Source: Incurvaria masculella (taxonomy: Eukaryota; Arthropoda; Insecta; Lepidoptera; Incurvariidae). Taken from it: a stretch of DNA of 64,000 nucleotides. This document shows, one piece after another, positions 32,782 through 43,860 of the stretch. Location: NCBI GenBank assembly GCA_946894095.1, contig OX335660.1:11413001-11477000 (forward strand), read 5' to 3'. Numbering within the stretch: position 1 is the stretch's first letter; the number at the start of each line of letters is the position of its first letter. The translations under genes were made by a program, and so were the position numbers. The notes below the pieces were generated by a model, which was given only the letters and a program-made list of their open reading frames with translations, was not told where the DNA came from and searched no databases.

Positions 32782-33592
32782 TTAAGGGGGTGTGTGCATC
32801 AAAGTAGATGATGCCACAGTCGTTCGTCGCTATTTCTGCTATAACTCCTCTTACACAGGAAGTTAAAAACGATGCAGATGAATTGGTTCTGTAATTCAAA
32901 GTATGTTTGTATTGTTAACAAAAATATGGTTTATGTATGTTCATTAGATTTTATTTTATTGTGTTTGCTTTATTCTTTTTTTCCTTTTAAATTGAAATTG
33001 TGTACCTACCTACAGCTATTTTAGATTGTCTCTTCTCATCACCCCAAAGGTTGACAGGAAGACACGAAAACACAAAAAATCTAAATCAACGTCAAAGTAT
33101 GATCAAACACGTCATTTTGTGCGGACATGGAAGGAACTCTATGCGGATCATTAAAATTGACGTGTTTAAACATTGATTAATTCGGCCGTCTCTTCGTGCA
33201 ACCGGGGCATAGTGCCTTAGACTCACTCCGCCTTTGTGCAATTTTGTTGTTGTTTCGAATTGTTCTTGTTATTGTATTTGTTTTCTTTATTGCACAATAA
33301 AGAATTAATTAATTGATTAAATTAATCTCATTTAACAATTACAAAAAATAAGCTGGAATTGAAGATAATTATAAGGTTGCTAATTGTTAATGGCAACTTT
33401 TTGCACAAGCCTCATAATTAACTCACAGATGATAGCCTTTTTTACAAAGTGTTGCATTAAAATCAATTCATAACTGCGTAGTGTGCTGGCCGATGAAGTT
33501 ATAGTTAGTAACTTTCTATTTTTGGGGAGTTATAGCAAAAATAGCGAAGAACAACTGTGGCGCCATCTTCATGGACGCACACACCCCCTTAA
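32782..33592. mobile_element. TTAA-flanked inverted-repeat element, 811 bp
   Basis: The outer ends are TTAAGGGGGTGTGTGC and its complement GCACACACCCCCTTAA. The inverted arms reach about 70 bp inward with substitutions (ATAGCAGAAATAGCG against ATAGCAAAAATAGCG). TTAA at both ends fits piggyBac or Kolobok target duplications. No transposase is present, so it is non-autonomous. Palindromic repeat C sits inside at 33085-33235. Confidence 0.8.
33085..33235. mobile_element. Palindromic repeat C, copy 2 (nested)
   Basis: Opposite orientation to copy 1: CAACGTCAAAGTATGATC, GGAACTCTATGCGGATCATT, TTGATTAATTCGGCCGTCTC. It lies within the TTAA element and so inserted after it, unless the element captured it. 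Confidence 0.75.
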
Positions 33593-33699
33593 AAAAACAA
33601 GACTCAGCAAGATACCATTTTAAGTAAAGTCAGAATCGCGTAGCAAAGTCTGTTTTATGCATGGAAAATATCACTTATGTGAGATTTTACTAAGGACTT

Positions 33700-33960
33700 T
33701 CTAATGCCGGGTACTTCATGGTTCGAATCGGGGTCATTTATATGTAAAAATGTGCGGAACCCATCAAAACTGTAGGTCCCATTCCATGTTTACTAAGCGG
33801 TAGGGTTAAATGATAACGATCAAATGAAAATGGAAAATGTCCGTGTTTAACATCAAGCCGTAATTGAAAAAAAGAAGAAACGAATAGCCTTAGGTTCGTC
33901 GGAAATGAGGTAGGGTGGGCAGTATTATTAAATTAAGTTTGACTAACCATCGGATGGAAA
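33700..33960 (+). mobile_element. SINE, degenerate copy
   Basis: CAAAACTGTAGGTCCCATTCC, GCGGTAGGGTTAA and AATGTCCGTGTTTAACATC follow the SINE body order. The head area contains GGTTCGAATCGGGG, which resembles a tRNA box B but is too damaged to be assigned. Confidence 0.6.
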
Positions 33961-35004
33961 GTTGTGATGGTTTTAGATAGCGTTCAAGATGACGTCGGTC
34001 GATATAACCAAAAATCCCAGTCGTTTACAGATACATTTTCCGTCACCATGGGCCCCTGGGAACTGTACCCCTCTGCGTCTGCGTACGACCCCGAAACAGC
34101 CGACATAAAGCCTTTACAAATATACTGACACTTTAATGATTACATTATAACACTACAGATTCATCGATCTTAGGTTATTAAATACTGCGTAGTCATTTCA
34201 ACTGTCGAAAACACGGGGATGTTGATCTCCGTGGTCCAAAATATTTGTACGTACTTTTATTGGACATTTGTGTTTCAGGATCGGCTCGCCTTTTCATGAC
34301 CTTGTCCTTCTTTCATCTTAACGCAGCTCCGGAAAATAATAAATACAATCCGCAGCTCCGGTATTGCCACCATGCAGGTAAGAAGGTCCGGAGGAGGAAT
34401 TAGGTTGTGCGGCGTTGTTCGATTAATTGTCCTGAACATTTAGGAATAATAAAGTAAAAATGAAAATATCATCAAAATGTTACATGACAACATTATAATT
34501 TTTACTTTTTTTACTTTTATCCTGCAGTGTTTCTAGATAAAACATGATTGCCAAAAAAAAATGTAAATGCTTGATGTAAATATAACGCCATAACTAGTCT
34601 ATGGACAGCGAAGCGCTGGCGGCTGTTTCCCCAATGTGAACTACCTAATTGTTTATCGTTAATCGCGTTGTGTATGAGCAACTCCAAAAGGTCCTAAGTA
34701 GCCCCTAGAAATCGGATCCTATCGAAAATCTCCTTAGATCATCCCAAACGGATGATTCCTTCCATGTGAGTAAACATTCATTCATTCTATTTACTATCTC
34801 CAACATACGGACGGACTCCAAGATTATATGGACAATGATATCGTTCCTTTAGCGCAGAAACTTCCAAATACGGTGATATCCGTTACCATAAATGTGTAGG
34901 TTTAAATATGGCAAATAAAGCAAAATCTCATCATCATCTTTAAATGAAAATATTAAATTTGTAAATACAGATTCAAGATCATCTTTACAGATTTTATTTA
35001 AGGT
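33961..35004. other. unassigned non-coding DNA
   Basis: Nothing recognised. 33980-34110 is GC-mixed and non-repetitive. Confidence 0.4.
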
Positions 35005-35275
35005 ATTTTTTTATGTTACCTGACATAAATGGCTAACAACACACAACAACCGTTATGATATTAGCCCAATATACCACATTCCCGCAGGAATTAGGTGCCA
35101 TGCCAGGACATTCTCTTAATGAGCACGGCTACATTAAACTCGATGGAAAATACGAACAATTTTTCATTGCCGCTTCGACCATCTTTTGATCCAATGTGAT
35201 GGTACCAATCTGGACGGGCTTAAACCCTGCCACCTATTAGCGTAAGGGGACCTACAGTTTTACATACCGCGTTAA
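35005..35275 (-). mobile_element. SINE, tRNA-type tail, head missing
   Basis: Minus-strand copy. T-run at the left, ACCGTTATGATATTAGCCCA hairpin of the tRNA subfamily, CCATGCCAGGACATTC, and body to CCTACAGTTTTACATA. It ends where the head should begin. Confidence 0.8.
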
Positions 35276-36399
35276 ATAAATGTATGTAAGTAAACACTGT
35301 GTTAGTAGGAGGCAATCATTACGGGAGGAGGGACCGTAGTAGAATTCCAAATTATGAGTTTACAGCAGGTGGCGAAATTGGAAGACGCAATACCCGCGAA
35401 TGGTATGTTTTGCTGGTTCGGGTCCAGCGTTGCAGTATATTCGTGAAGTAGTTATTTTTACTGGTTTTTTTTAAATTAAAGTGTCCTTGCTTCACGGTCG
35501 ATTATACACTATACATATCATATTTCTTGAAATAAGCGACGTAAGTGCTTAGTACGAAAAAGTGTACTTACTTATGTTACTTTTAAGTTTTGGTACGAAG
35601 TAATATATAAGTCAATGGGTCCCTGTATGTTTTGAAGAGACAATTTGTCCGTTTCAAAACTCTAAATAGAGTTTATTTATTGGCATTTACCCTAGAGTCA
35701 TTTTCGTATCGTTTCTAGATACTTCAGCAACAGAAACTCAAAGTACCTTTGCTGGCAAGCAGTCCAATAATTAGGTTGTTTTTGCCGGAATAAATAAGTA
35801 ATGATGATGTTTTTATGTCAACTGAAGTTGACTGAAAATTGCTGAAAATAACGCTGTCGTCATAAACCACCCGCCCTTAGAATAATAACACAAGTCTAAG
35901 CACCCGCCGATTTGCCGCGAACCTTCCAGTCCAATGATTGGACTATTAAAAAGGCATTTTACGCTGAGGTACACCAAAACTCACTTGACGATGAATTCCC
36001 ACACAATCGGACCACAGACTCAACAGTATAGCCGAGGGGAATATTGTTTTAACTTAAATATATAAAGCACGATTGTTTTGGTGTGAATTGAAAGGCGGAT
36101 CCTGAGGATAAGCAAATATTTTATTAGTTGTATGTAGGCTCTAGCAATGCCACTATTATTCTGTGGCAATACCTTGATTGCATCTAAAAATTGGTTAACA
36201 CTTAGTTATCTTTAATAAGAAACGAGGAAATCTGAGATTGAACGGTCAGTTCTTGGGAGCCAGTAGTGACACCTGTAACTATTTTTATCTTTGCTTCTGG
36301 ATTGCGTACGATAAATACAATAGCTATAATTCCTGCCCATGTGATGTGCGAGAGAATACGTTAAAACAAAAAAAAAATCGCTCAAGTGAACTGTGTCAC
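35276..36399. other. unassigned DNA with one repeat F arm
   Basis: 35478-35600 carries CTTGCTTCACGGTCGATTAT, CATATCATATTTCTTGAAAT and AAGCGACGTAAGTG, one arm and outer flank of repeat F. The rest (35640-36399) shows nothing I recognise. Confidence 0.45.
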
Positions 36400-36665
36400 A
36401 TGCTTAAAGCCCATTTTTTAACCGACTTCAAAAACGGAGGAGGTTCTCAATTCGATTTTTTTTTATGTTTGTTACCTGAGAACTTCTGACTGGGTGAACC
36501 GATTTTGATCATTCTTTTTATTTGAAAGTTGGTGGTTTCCTTGTGGTCCCAATTTGGTCCAAATTTGTACAATGGCATCCATGAGAAAACCATAAAGTCT
36601 TAAATTTGCATTAGGTATGTGCGCGACAAATGGACTCATATGAGATGCATGTTTAGTAAGTCTAT
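36400..36665 (+). repeat. Lepidopteran interspersed repeat, truncated copy
   Basis: AACCGACTTCAAAAACGGAG, GGAGGTTCTCAATTCGA, GACTGGGTGAACCGATTTTG and TTGGTGGTTTCC are in the order I know from a repeat common in moth and butterfly genomes. Its class is not evident from this copy. Confidence 0.65.
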
Positions 36666-36837
36666 CCATATTTAGACCAATTAGTTAGTGTACTTCAGAT
36701 TCACTTTAAATAAAAAAATAAACTTAAATTTAACAAAAAAAACCGATTTAAAAAAAAGTATTCGTAAACAAATTCATATAGACGAAAAAGTTAAAATATA
36801 TTGCAATTATTGTAGTTACAATTATTGTGTTTTTAGA

Positions 36838-37012
36838 GGCGGTCTCAGCCAAGGTAGCCAAGGTTCACTTGACTGGCGCGGTGCGTGCGTGTTCAATAGA
36901 TAACTCCCGCCGCGGCCCCACGCTCGCCTCTCGCCTCGTCAAGTACTGCGTGCGACAAAACACATCTCACCTTTAACTATGTATGTAGTTACAAACCTGC
37001 CTTGGCTGACAC
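36838..37012. mobile_element. Small GC-rich inverted-repeat element
   Basis: GGTCTCAGCCAAGGTAGCC at the left and the complement of GGTGTCAGCCAAGGCAGG at the right form terminal repeats of about 18 bp. The centre is CG-rich (CCGCCGCGGCCCCACGCTCG). Confidence 0.5.
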
Positions 37013-37082
37013 CAACTCCTATGATACAATTACTATTGAAATTTATAAACACTGCTGAATTTTACAACGATCCTGCGACACA

Positions 37083-37287
37083 TGAATGACGGTCACTATG
37101 CAACTGTTATACGACCACTACTACACGAAAATCTGGATGTGCAATAAAACGTCGGCATGTCTCTGACTACACCAGTGACTACACTCGTGTGCATGTCGGT
37201 TGTGGTCGCGTTCATCTAGCTGAGCTGAAATCTGTACCCTCTTCTAAGTTAGATGCCCAATAAGAATGGCGGACACTATGCAACTGT

Positions 37288-37290
<3 letters not shown>
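37083..37290 (+). repeat. Satellite array, left part
   Basis: One full 180-bp unit and the start of the next. Units contain CACTATGCAACTGTTAT, CACGAAAATCTGG, GTGCATGTCGGTTGTGGTCG and AAGTTAGATGCCCAATAAGA. An internal 12-bp duplication (GACTACACCAGT) explains the longer unit. The array resumes at 40103. Confidence 0.85.
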
Positions 37291-37326
<36 letters not shown>

Positions 37327-37405
37327 TGTTTATTCAGGTACATAGTCCCATTAATTTACATTTAACATTAAATTACATACAAATAAACCAAAAAAATAAA
37401 AAAAA

Positions 37406-38215
37406 TTACAATTTGATAAAATCCACATAAAAAATCTTATTGCAAATAAATCGTATGATATGATTATCACACCGAGCCACGCGTTCCAACAAAGCCGCTT
37501 TCCTTTTTCTTAATATAGCGAAGAAGTCGTCTAGCCCGTTTTCAGCGAACATGCCAGACGCACTGCACCGCCAGGGTAGGCCCAACATGCAGCGGAGTGC
37601 GTTGTTGTACTGTACACGCAGCGAGTTAAACGCGCGCTGCGTGTAGTTTACCCACAGCTGTGCGGTGTAGAACGCCTGGCAGTACGAGCTGAACAGGGTT
37701 AGCTTCACCTGCCTGGAGCACTGCGAAAACCTGCGCGCCAGCATGTTGCTTTTCATGGCAAGCACGCGACGTTGGCGCTCCATGTCCTCATCATCGCTGA
37801 GCCTGTCTGTCAGTATGTGGCCCAGGTACCTAAACTTCCTAACAATTCTCAGCTGAGAATCACGCAGAGTGACAGGTGGAACGTTATCTGGCCCACTACC
37901 GTACTTAAATATCACCACTTCAGTCTTTTTAACATTATAGGTTAAACCGTGTTCAGCGGCGTATCGTTCACAGACACCCACCAGCACTCGAAGCCCTTTC
38001 ACGGAGGGGCTCAACAGCGCCATGTCATCGGCGTAACTAATATTGTTGACGCAAATATTTCCTAAATGGCATCCGACTCTGGCACTGCTGAGCTCCTCTA
38101 TGAGTCCATTTATGTATAAATTGAATAAGGCCGGAGACGTCAGCCCGCCTTGCCTCACTCCGCAATTCAGCCGGTATTCATTAGAAAGAGCATTGCCCCA
38201 ACGTACAACATTCAC
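37406..38215 (-). pseudogene. LINE reverse transcriptase, C-terminal part
   Basis: 269 codons. It has the motif B block GVRQGGLTSPALFNLYINGL (residues 19-38) and the catalytic YADD at 61-64. The thumb and connection region follow to the stop, with LTLFSSYCQAFYTAQLW and YNNALRCMLGLPWR. The fingers and the motif A aspartate are absent. The frame begins only 4 bp before the end of the endonuclease frame, in a different phase, so an internal deletion has fused the two halves of ORF2. The enzyme cannot work as it stands. The first ATG is not a natural start: the frame continues upstream as YGNQVNVVRWG. Confidence 0.85.
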
Positions 38216-39459
38216 CTGGTTTCCGTAAATTTTAAAAAGTCTTTGTTGGATCGGTGGCTCGATATGATATCCATTTTTATTTGCTCACAATTTTTTTGAC
38301 ACCATCTAAGTTTGTTTTTAAATTTCTTTCGGCTTTGGACCATCACATTGAAGATTTGGCCTCGATCCGGTCTTCCTTGCAACGTCCACATTTTATATTT
38401 AATCTGTGCCTCTCGATGCAGTTCTTTTACGTGGTAGTTCCATCCGATTATTGGTTTCTTTTTTATGTCTTTTTTTATTTCATAAACCTCAATCGCCGCA
38501 GACTGCAATGCACTAATGACCGATTTATAAAAATAATGTGTGGCCGCTAGGCACTTATCGCGATTAATGCAGGAAAGACCCGAGCAAGGATAAATCTCAC
38601 TAATATTTAAAAGTAAATCAGTACAAATTTTATTGTACCTATATACCTGCCCCTGGGATCGATACCCCCAAAGTATCTTGTTTACATATGAAGTATCTGT
38701 CAAAATAGCCTTGGGTCTAATTACATCTAAGTCAATGGTTAAAACAAGCGGAAGGTGGTCTGACCAAAATACATCTGTGATGACATTGCACGCTAGCACA
38801 GACAGTGCCGCACTCCTCGTCACCACGCAGTGATCGAGCCAGCTAGTGGTACCGTGCGCCTCACTCAGATACGTGTAGGTATCGCTCGTCCTACCTAGAA
38901 GGCCAACGTCGACGCACTCCCATTCTTGATCATCACAGTACTTATCTAACTCGTTGCCGAACAGTCTTTTTGGGTCCGCATTATAGTCTCCAAGCATGAA
39001 CGCGCACTCAACTTCGTCGTTGCTTTCGGTCACCGCACTCATTGCACCTAACACCGCGGTAAACTCTGGCACACTTTCCGCACATTCGGTAGGCATGTAT
39101 ACCGACATCACTATAAGCGGACGGTGTGTGAGCTGGATGCGCACCGCGGCCACTCGCGTGCTGCCGGTGTCGACGGGTGACACGTCGCCAAACAGGGACC
39201 TGCGCCACAGGATCGCGACGCCGCCGTACGGACGACCCTTAAGTGTGCCGGCCGCCGTGTCTACGGCCGAAATGCTGTGGTAGCTGAAATCGGCATGGAT
39301 GGTGCCGAGGAAGTCGATGTCGTCCGGCAGCAGCCACAACTCCTGCAGGGCGACGATGTCGTGCGCATCGCACAGTTCTCTTACGTGTAGATGTGATCGC
39401 TTTACAGACTTGCAGTTAAAGCTGACCATTTTTATTTTGACATTAGTGCTGTGAGTCAT
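38212..39459 (-). CDS. LINE ORF2, apurinic-type endonuclease domain
   Basis: 415 codons. The exonuclease-endonuclease-phosphatase fold is shown by SFNCKS (N15), LQELW (E40), PYGGVAIL (77-84), MSVYMP (118-123), LGDYNAD (156-162), LDH (208-210) and SDHLPL (233-238), all in the usual order, so the nicking activity could be intact. Residues 250-415 are the linker region towards reverse transcriptase and end in a stop at the deletion junction near 38215. The start codon overlaps the ORF1 stop as ATGA (39456-39459), which suggests termination-reinitiation. In the cell the protein would nick target DNA to prime reverse transcription. Confidence 0.88.
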   Translation of the reverse strand: MTHSTNVKIKMVSFNCKSVKRSHLHVRELCDAHDIVALQELWLLPDDIDFLGTIHADFSYHSISAVDTAAGTLKGRPYGGVAILWRRSLFGDVSPVDTGSTRVAAVRIQLTHRPLIVMSVYMPTECAESVPEFTAVLGAMSAVTESNDEVECAFMLGDYNADPKRLFGNELDKYCDDQEWECVDVGLLGRTSDTYTYLSEAHGTTSWLDHCVVTRSAALSVLACNVITDVFWSDHLPLVLTIDLDVIRPKAILTDTSYVNKILWGYRSQGQVYRYNKICTDLLLNISEIYPCSGLSCINRDKCLAATHYFYKSVISALQSAAIEVYEIKKDIKKKPIIGWNYHVKELHREAQIKYKMWTLQGRPDRGQIFNVMVQSRKKFKNKLRWCQKNCEQIKMDIISSHRSNKDFLKFTETR

Positions 39460-40102
39460 TTTGAAGGTGTAGGTGGTCGATCAATGTGGCTTCTAGGCCT
39501 TCTCTTCTCAAAAAACCTTCTAAATACGATGTCATCGGGCCAAAGTTCAGAGTCCAGAAAGGTTTTAAGCTTATTGCTCGGTACATCTACTTTGAACGCG
39601 TTGAACCCGTTTTTATCGTAGGTATTTATCTTGACTACGGTAACATCGACATCGGTCTTACGTTTTACGTAAGAACAAATATCTTGCTCGCTGCACTGGC
39701 TGTCAACACGGGATACATAGAGTGATATCTTTCTGTCAGCGGCTCTAAAATTCAAATGCGTCACATCATGAACAGCCTTTCCGCGCATGTTCTTTTGTAG
39801 TTTTTTCTTTTTTCTTTGAACAATTTTCCAATCGTCCTCGTTAAAATTCTTTGTTGCAGTCTGATTTATTGTCAAATGATTATAATTTGCATCGCTTTTC
39901 TTTTTTCCACTATTTTGCTTTATCATTTCAGCCATAGTACGCCCTTGTGCCATGGAGGTGATGCCTTGTGCCTTTTGTGCATGTAACGGATACACATCAC
40001 TATAATTACATTCATTCATTGAATTGCTAGCGGGCGGCTTGGAGTTGGTGAGCGGCGCTGCTAGTGGAGGAGGGGGAGGCGAGCCTCGCCCCGCGGCCGA
40101 TC
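39456..40102 (-). CDS. LINE ORF1 (RNA-binding protein), 5'-truncated
   Basis: The first ATG gives 187 codons (39456-40019), but the frame stays open upstream to the satellite junction at about 40102 with a Pro-rich text ending LAAPLTNSKPPASNSM, so the true start is lost. The C-terminal part, ISLYVSRVDSQCSEQDI through WPDDIVFRRFFE, is the fold typical of ORF1 proteins in this LINE group (RRM-like). A Lys-rich stretch RKKKKLQKN lies before it. No zinc knuckle is seen. It would coat the LINE RNA. It overlaps ORF2 by four bases. Confidence 0.75.
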
Positions 40103-40570
40103 ACTACGGCACGAAAATCTGGAAGTGCCGTAAAACGTCGACATATCTCTGGCTACACTCGCGTGCATGTCGGTTGTGGTCGCGTTCATCTTGCTGAGCA
40201 GAATCTGTACCCTTTCCTAAGTTAGATGCCCAATAAGAATGGTCACTATGCAACTGTTATACGATCACTACGGCACGAAAATCTGGAAGTGCAATAAAAC
40301 GTCGGCATGTCTCTAGCTACACTCGCGTGCATGTCGGTTGTGTTGGCGTTCATCTTGCTGAACTAAAATCTGTACCGTCTCCTAAGTTAGATGCCCAATA
40401 AGAATGACGGTCACTATGCAACTGTTATACGACCACTACGGCACGAAAATCTGGAAGTGCAATTAAACGTCGGCGAGTCTCCGGCTACACTCGCGTGCAT
40501 GTCGGTTGTGGTCGCGTTCATCTTGCTGAGCTGAAATCTGTACCGTCTCCTAAGTTAGATGCCCAATAAA
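40103..40570 (+). repeat. Satellite array, right part
   Basis: Three more units with a 168-bp spacing (CAACTGTTAT at 40251 and 40419). They are 90% or more alike by eye. The array stops after CCCAATAAAAATG and has no match further right. Confidence 0.88.
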
Positions 40571-41444
40571 AATGTTAACGACCTGCCTGCGGTAGTAAAA
40601 ATATAAGTACCGGAATAAAAGATGCCACTTTAATGTCACTCTTAGAAATATATTCGTATGGGAAATCTGAAAAGCGCACAATAAAAACGAGATGCGTCTT
40701 TGCACTGTTTGCCGAATTAATGAATAAAAATATCATATAACATGACATTTGTTGACCGCTCATACATTATCGAATGCTCTTGGTTATTTTCGCTATCCTA
40801 GGCACTGACAATGCACGAAGCAGTGACTGGGTGATATTAGAACAGATGGATGAGTTCGTATATCTAGAAAGCATGTTTTCCCTGAATTGAAAGTGTAATA
40901 AGAACATTAAAAGGAAATTTCGAAAAAAAATTAAATAGCAAAAAAAAACATTTTTAAAATTTGATATTAAGGCAACATCTACGAGTATATGTATATATTG
41001 TTACTATTATATTACTATTCAATATATTTTACATCGAATTCGTCTAATTCCTCATACCTGGACAAGTCGGCAGATTTGCAAAGCCTCTCCCGCGTTTTGC
41101 GTAACGACTCAAACTTTGTCCAATTTAACTTTACTGTGGAAATTTCTTCGATGAATATGTATCGGATATCGAACTGAATCAACTAATAAAACGTCCCGAC
41201 AAGATAAATTGTGGAATGCCCCAGCGATCCACGATATTTATTACGAGATGCCGCAGAGCGATTTATTGCTTATTACCCAACAGAGTTGGGCCCCGAGCAC
41301 CGAACCGGTGACCTTTACCGCGGAAGACGGCTAGATTAATCGGGAAACGGCGTGACCTTTTCGTGTTTTATCATACGCTGATATTTTCCCGCGGTATCCA
41401 TATCGAAGGGCGCCTCGTAACGTTTGAATGCCTACATCGAATTG
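40571..41444. other. unassigned DNA with Hox/Cdx-like sites
   Basis: 41190-41440 is non-repetitive. Within 100 bp it holds GATATTTATTACGAG, GCGATTTATTGC and TTATTACCC, which look like Cad/Abd-B-type TTTATK sites, beside GC-rich text. The rest is AT-rich with nothing recognised. Confidence 0.25.
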
Positions 41445-41715
41445 GTCGTGGTAAAATGCTTGGTATTATTGCGCAGACTAGCTGCGATTCCCGGCTTCGC
41501 TCGGTACACTTTAGTTTTGGACAATCCCCTGATGGGAGCCCGATAAAATGCGCACTCGGCCTCTGATCCACCGCGTCACATCGCCCGCCCGCGCTGTTGC
41601 TTGGTTTTCGCATAGCGTTCTTTCTGATTTTTTTATTTTTGATAGGATTCCTAAGAATCGTAGCGTGGTGTTAAATAGCACATAACTTTCCGAAAAAATG
41701 GGCTATCAAATAAAA
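41445..41715 (+). repeat. Repeat B, copy 3
   Basis: CTGCGATTCCCGGCTTCGCTC, GATAAAATGCGCACTCGG, TTTTCGCATAGCGTTCTTTC and GGGCTATCAAATA are in family order. Confidence 0.7.
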
Positions 41716-42539
41716 AAGGATATTTTTAATTTCAGAAATTAAAGATTTAAAATTAATATATTTATAGGTATTCAATTTAAAGTAAAGATGTCATAATACT
41801 CAAGAACTAAAATTCTCATTTATGTATCACTAACCTAAATAATATTAGAAATGTTGATTTTGTGGATGTTTCTTAAACAATCACGCCTTGATGGCTAAGC
41901 CATTTTGGACGAGACATGATGAATTTAGGTAGTTTGGTCGTTGTGTAGTGAAATGAAATGAAACCTCGGAAGCTTATAGAGGCGAGTTGGGCGGGAAATT
42001 AGTAGTTCATTCAAAGCAGAAAATTATTGTGATTTCAGAGAATTTCTCTTCGAAGTCAATTCGTTCTATCCAAGTTCATATTAATAAACACAGGTGTAAA
42101 AATGTTAATAAACGTAAACATTCAACTCAGTTATAAGCTATTAAGAACAAAAAAATAGTTTTGATGTCTACTTTCATACTAATCAATTGATTCTGCAAAG
42201 TTAGGATAGTATTCGGATCGCAGCAGCAATATCGCGACGCGTTACCGCGACCGCGACCTTTGACCGCGGCCAAATATAGAAGAATAACTATGGGGCCTTT
42301 CGATAGGCGCGACCGCGACGGGGACCGCGGATAGATTGTGACGGTGGTCGCGCGACAGCGCCGCTCGCGAAGCAGGGACCGGTATTGACATGTCGTGCTT
42401 TTTTCTAAGAAGACGACGAATGTTTCATAGAATTGATATCAAATAATCATCTAATCAAAGATTTGAAACTGCAAGCATTTATCTTCTTTGGAAATAGTAG
42501 TATCATTAACAAATCGTCATCCTCTCCTTCTTCCGACAA
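41716..42539. other. unassigned DNA with CG-rich block
   Basis: 42215-42400 is a CG-rich block with partly palindromic text (CGACGCGTTACCGCGACCGC, GGTCGCGCGACAGCG) that may be a small element with inverted ends. The remainder is AT-rich. Confidence 0.35.
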
Positions 42540-42790
42540 GCAACCGTCCTACCGCCCTTTCGTCCGTCCGTCCGTCCACCCGTCCGTCCTTCCGCCCGTC
42601 CGACCGTCCGTCCGTCTGTCACTGGGCTGTATCTCATGAACCGTAATAGGTAGGTAGCTGAATTTTCACAGTGTGTGTATTTAATTGGCCGCTATGACAA
42701 CAAATAGGAAAATAAAAAAAAATATAAACATTAAATAGGGACTACAAAAAATAAATCTTGGAGTCCGACTCGCACTTGGCCGGTTTTTAT
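42540..42790 (-). repeat. Repeat A, copy 4, with (CCGT)n
   Basis: Reverse copy. (CCGT)n at 42560-42620, GAACCGTAATAGGTAGGTAG, GGCCGCTATGACAAC, and GTCCGACTCGCACTTGGCCG at the right end. Confidence 0.8.
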
Positions 42791-43639
42791 TGTTGCTATA
42801 ATTCAGGAGCGACCACCATTTTGCATCACATATGCACGTTGCGGTCTCGGTATTGCGTTGCTAAGAAGCGAACTTGCTTGCCGCCGCGTGACGGACACCA
42901 GTCGCCTGATTCCTCGTCGCAGTCGCACGTCGCTAAGATTTGAATGCTACCTAGATAGCAATCGTAGCACACAACAGCGAATCTAAACATACAAGTATTA
43001 TAATTGAGAAAGTTTGGAAGTTTGTATGTTTAATACACACCTCAACCGATTTAGTTGCAACTTATTGGATTAACTGTGGAACAACTGTCGTGAATTAGCA
43101 CAGGATAAAAGCTCCGACTCCCTCTCAAGCTCAGTCGAGGAAAATATCTAGTTATAATATAAATTATTGATATTGTTTTGCAATATTCTTCGCTCATTCG
43201 TTCAAGATATCTAGCCTTACCTAACCTAGCCACCCTTTGATTATACTCGAAACAAAAAATACAAATCTAAATTAAAGGGTAATTACTATTGAACTGCTAA
43301 GTTATCGTGATTTTTGCTAGAGTTTGGGTGTGTCCTGGCCAAAGACCAAGACTAATTCTGTCCGTGACACAAGTCTTCTAGCCTGGAGCATTAGCTAATA
43401 ACTCCCCTGTCAAGAATTCTCGCTCTCGCTATTTGAGTTCCTTTACTTAGTTGATCTTTGACGAAGTTTTAAGATTAAAAGCTACTATATTCTGAACGGA
43501 TTTATGGCGAATATTCATTTATTGAATTTCTGTCATAATTTACATATTTTGAAACATGGCATGCGGCATGGGCGTAAGTCCGAAAAGTAAATGTAGTTTA
43601 ATATGGTATGAAAAAAATAAAGAGAGAAAAGTAAATAAA
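42791..43639. other. unassigned non-coding DNA
   Basis: Nothing recognised. Confidence 0.4.
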
Positions 43640-43860
43640 AAGCAAAGTAGTGTGTAGGTTTCGGCAGTCTAAAATAATACACGTGGTCCCACTGCAAATC
43701 TCACCGTGCATGTCGTAAGAGCCGACTCGTCATTCGTGGTTTGGATTCCACGTCAAACTGTTTTCTTGCTTACAAGGTGGTAGGGTAAATCTCGCGCAAG
43801 TTACCATAGTATTGAATGAACGAATTACCACGGAGACTCATCATGTCCAGTTACATAAAA
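43640..43860 (+). mobile_element. SINE, degenerate copy
   Basis: GTGGTTTGGATTCCACG, AAGGTGGTAGGGTAAATC, TTGAATGAACGA and ATGTCCAGTTACATAAAAAC follow the family order. The middle (GAAGGTCCTGGCATGG) is deleted. Confidence 0.65.

Larger units (their letters stand above)
37291..40102 (-). mobile_element. LINE (CR1/L2-like group) inserted in the satellite
   Basis: The minus-strand element ends 3' with CTGAATAAACAATTATTATT and an (ATT)n run (37291-37326). It carries a reverse-transcriptase remnant, an endonuclease frame and ORF1. Left and right flanks are both satellite: the left stops after CAACTGTTAT, the right starts GATCACTACGGCACG. Against an intact unit only two bases (AC) are missing, so no long target duplication was made. 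The clade is given from motif style only. Confidence 0.85.

Noticed and set aside
32627..32899. 90-codon minus-strand frame
   Set aside because: Spans the edge of the TTAA element. The protein-like part is the inverted arm, which is seen again at 33525-33592.
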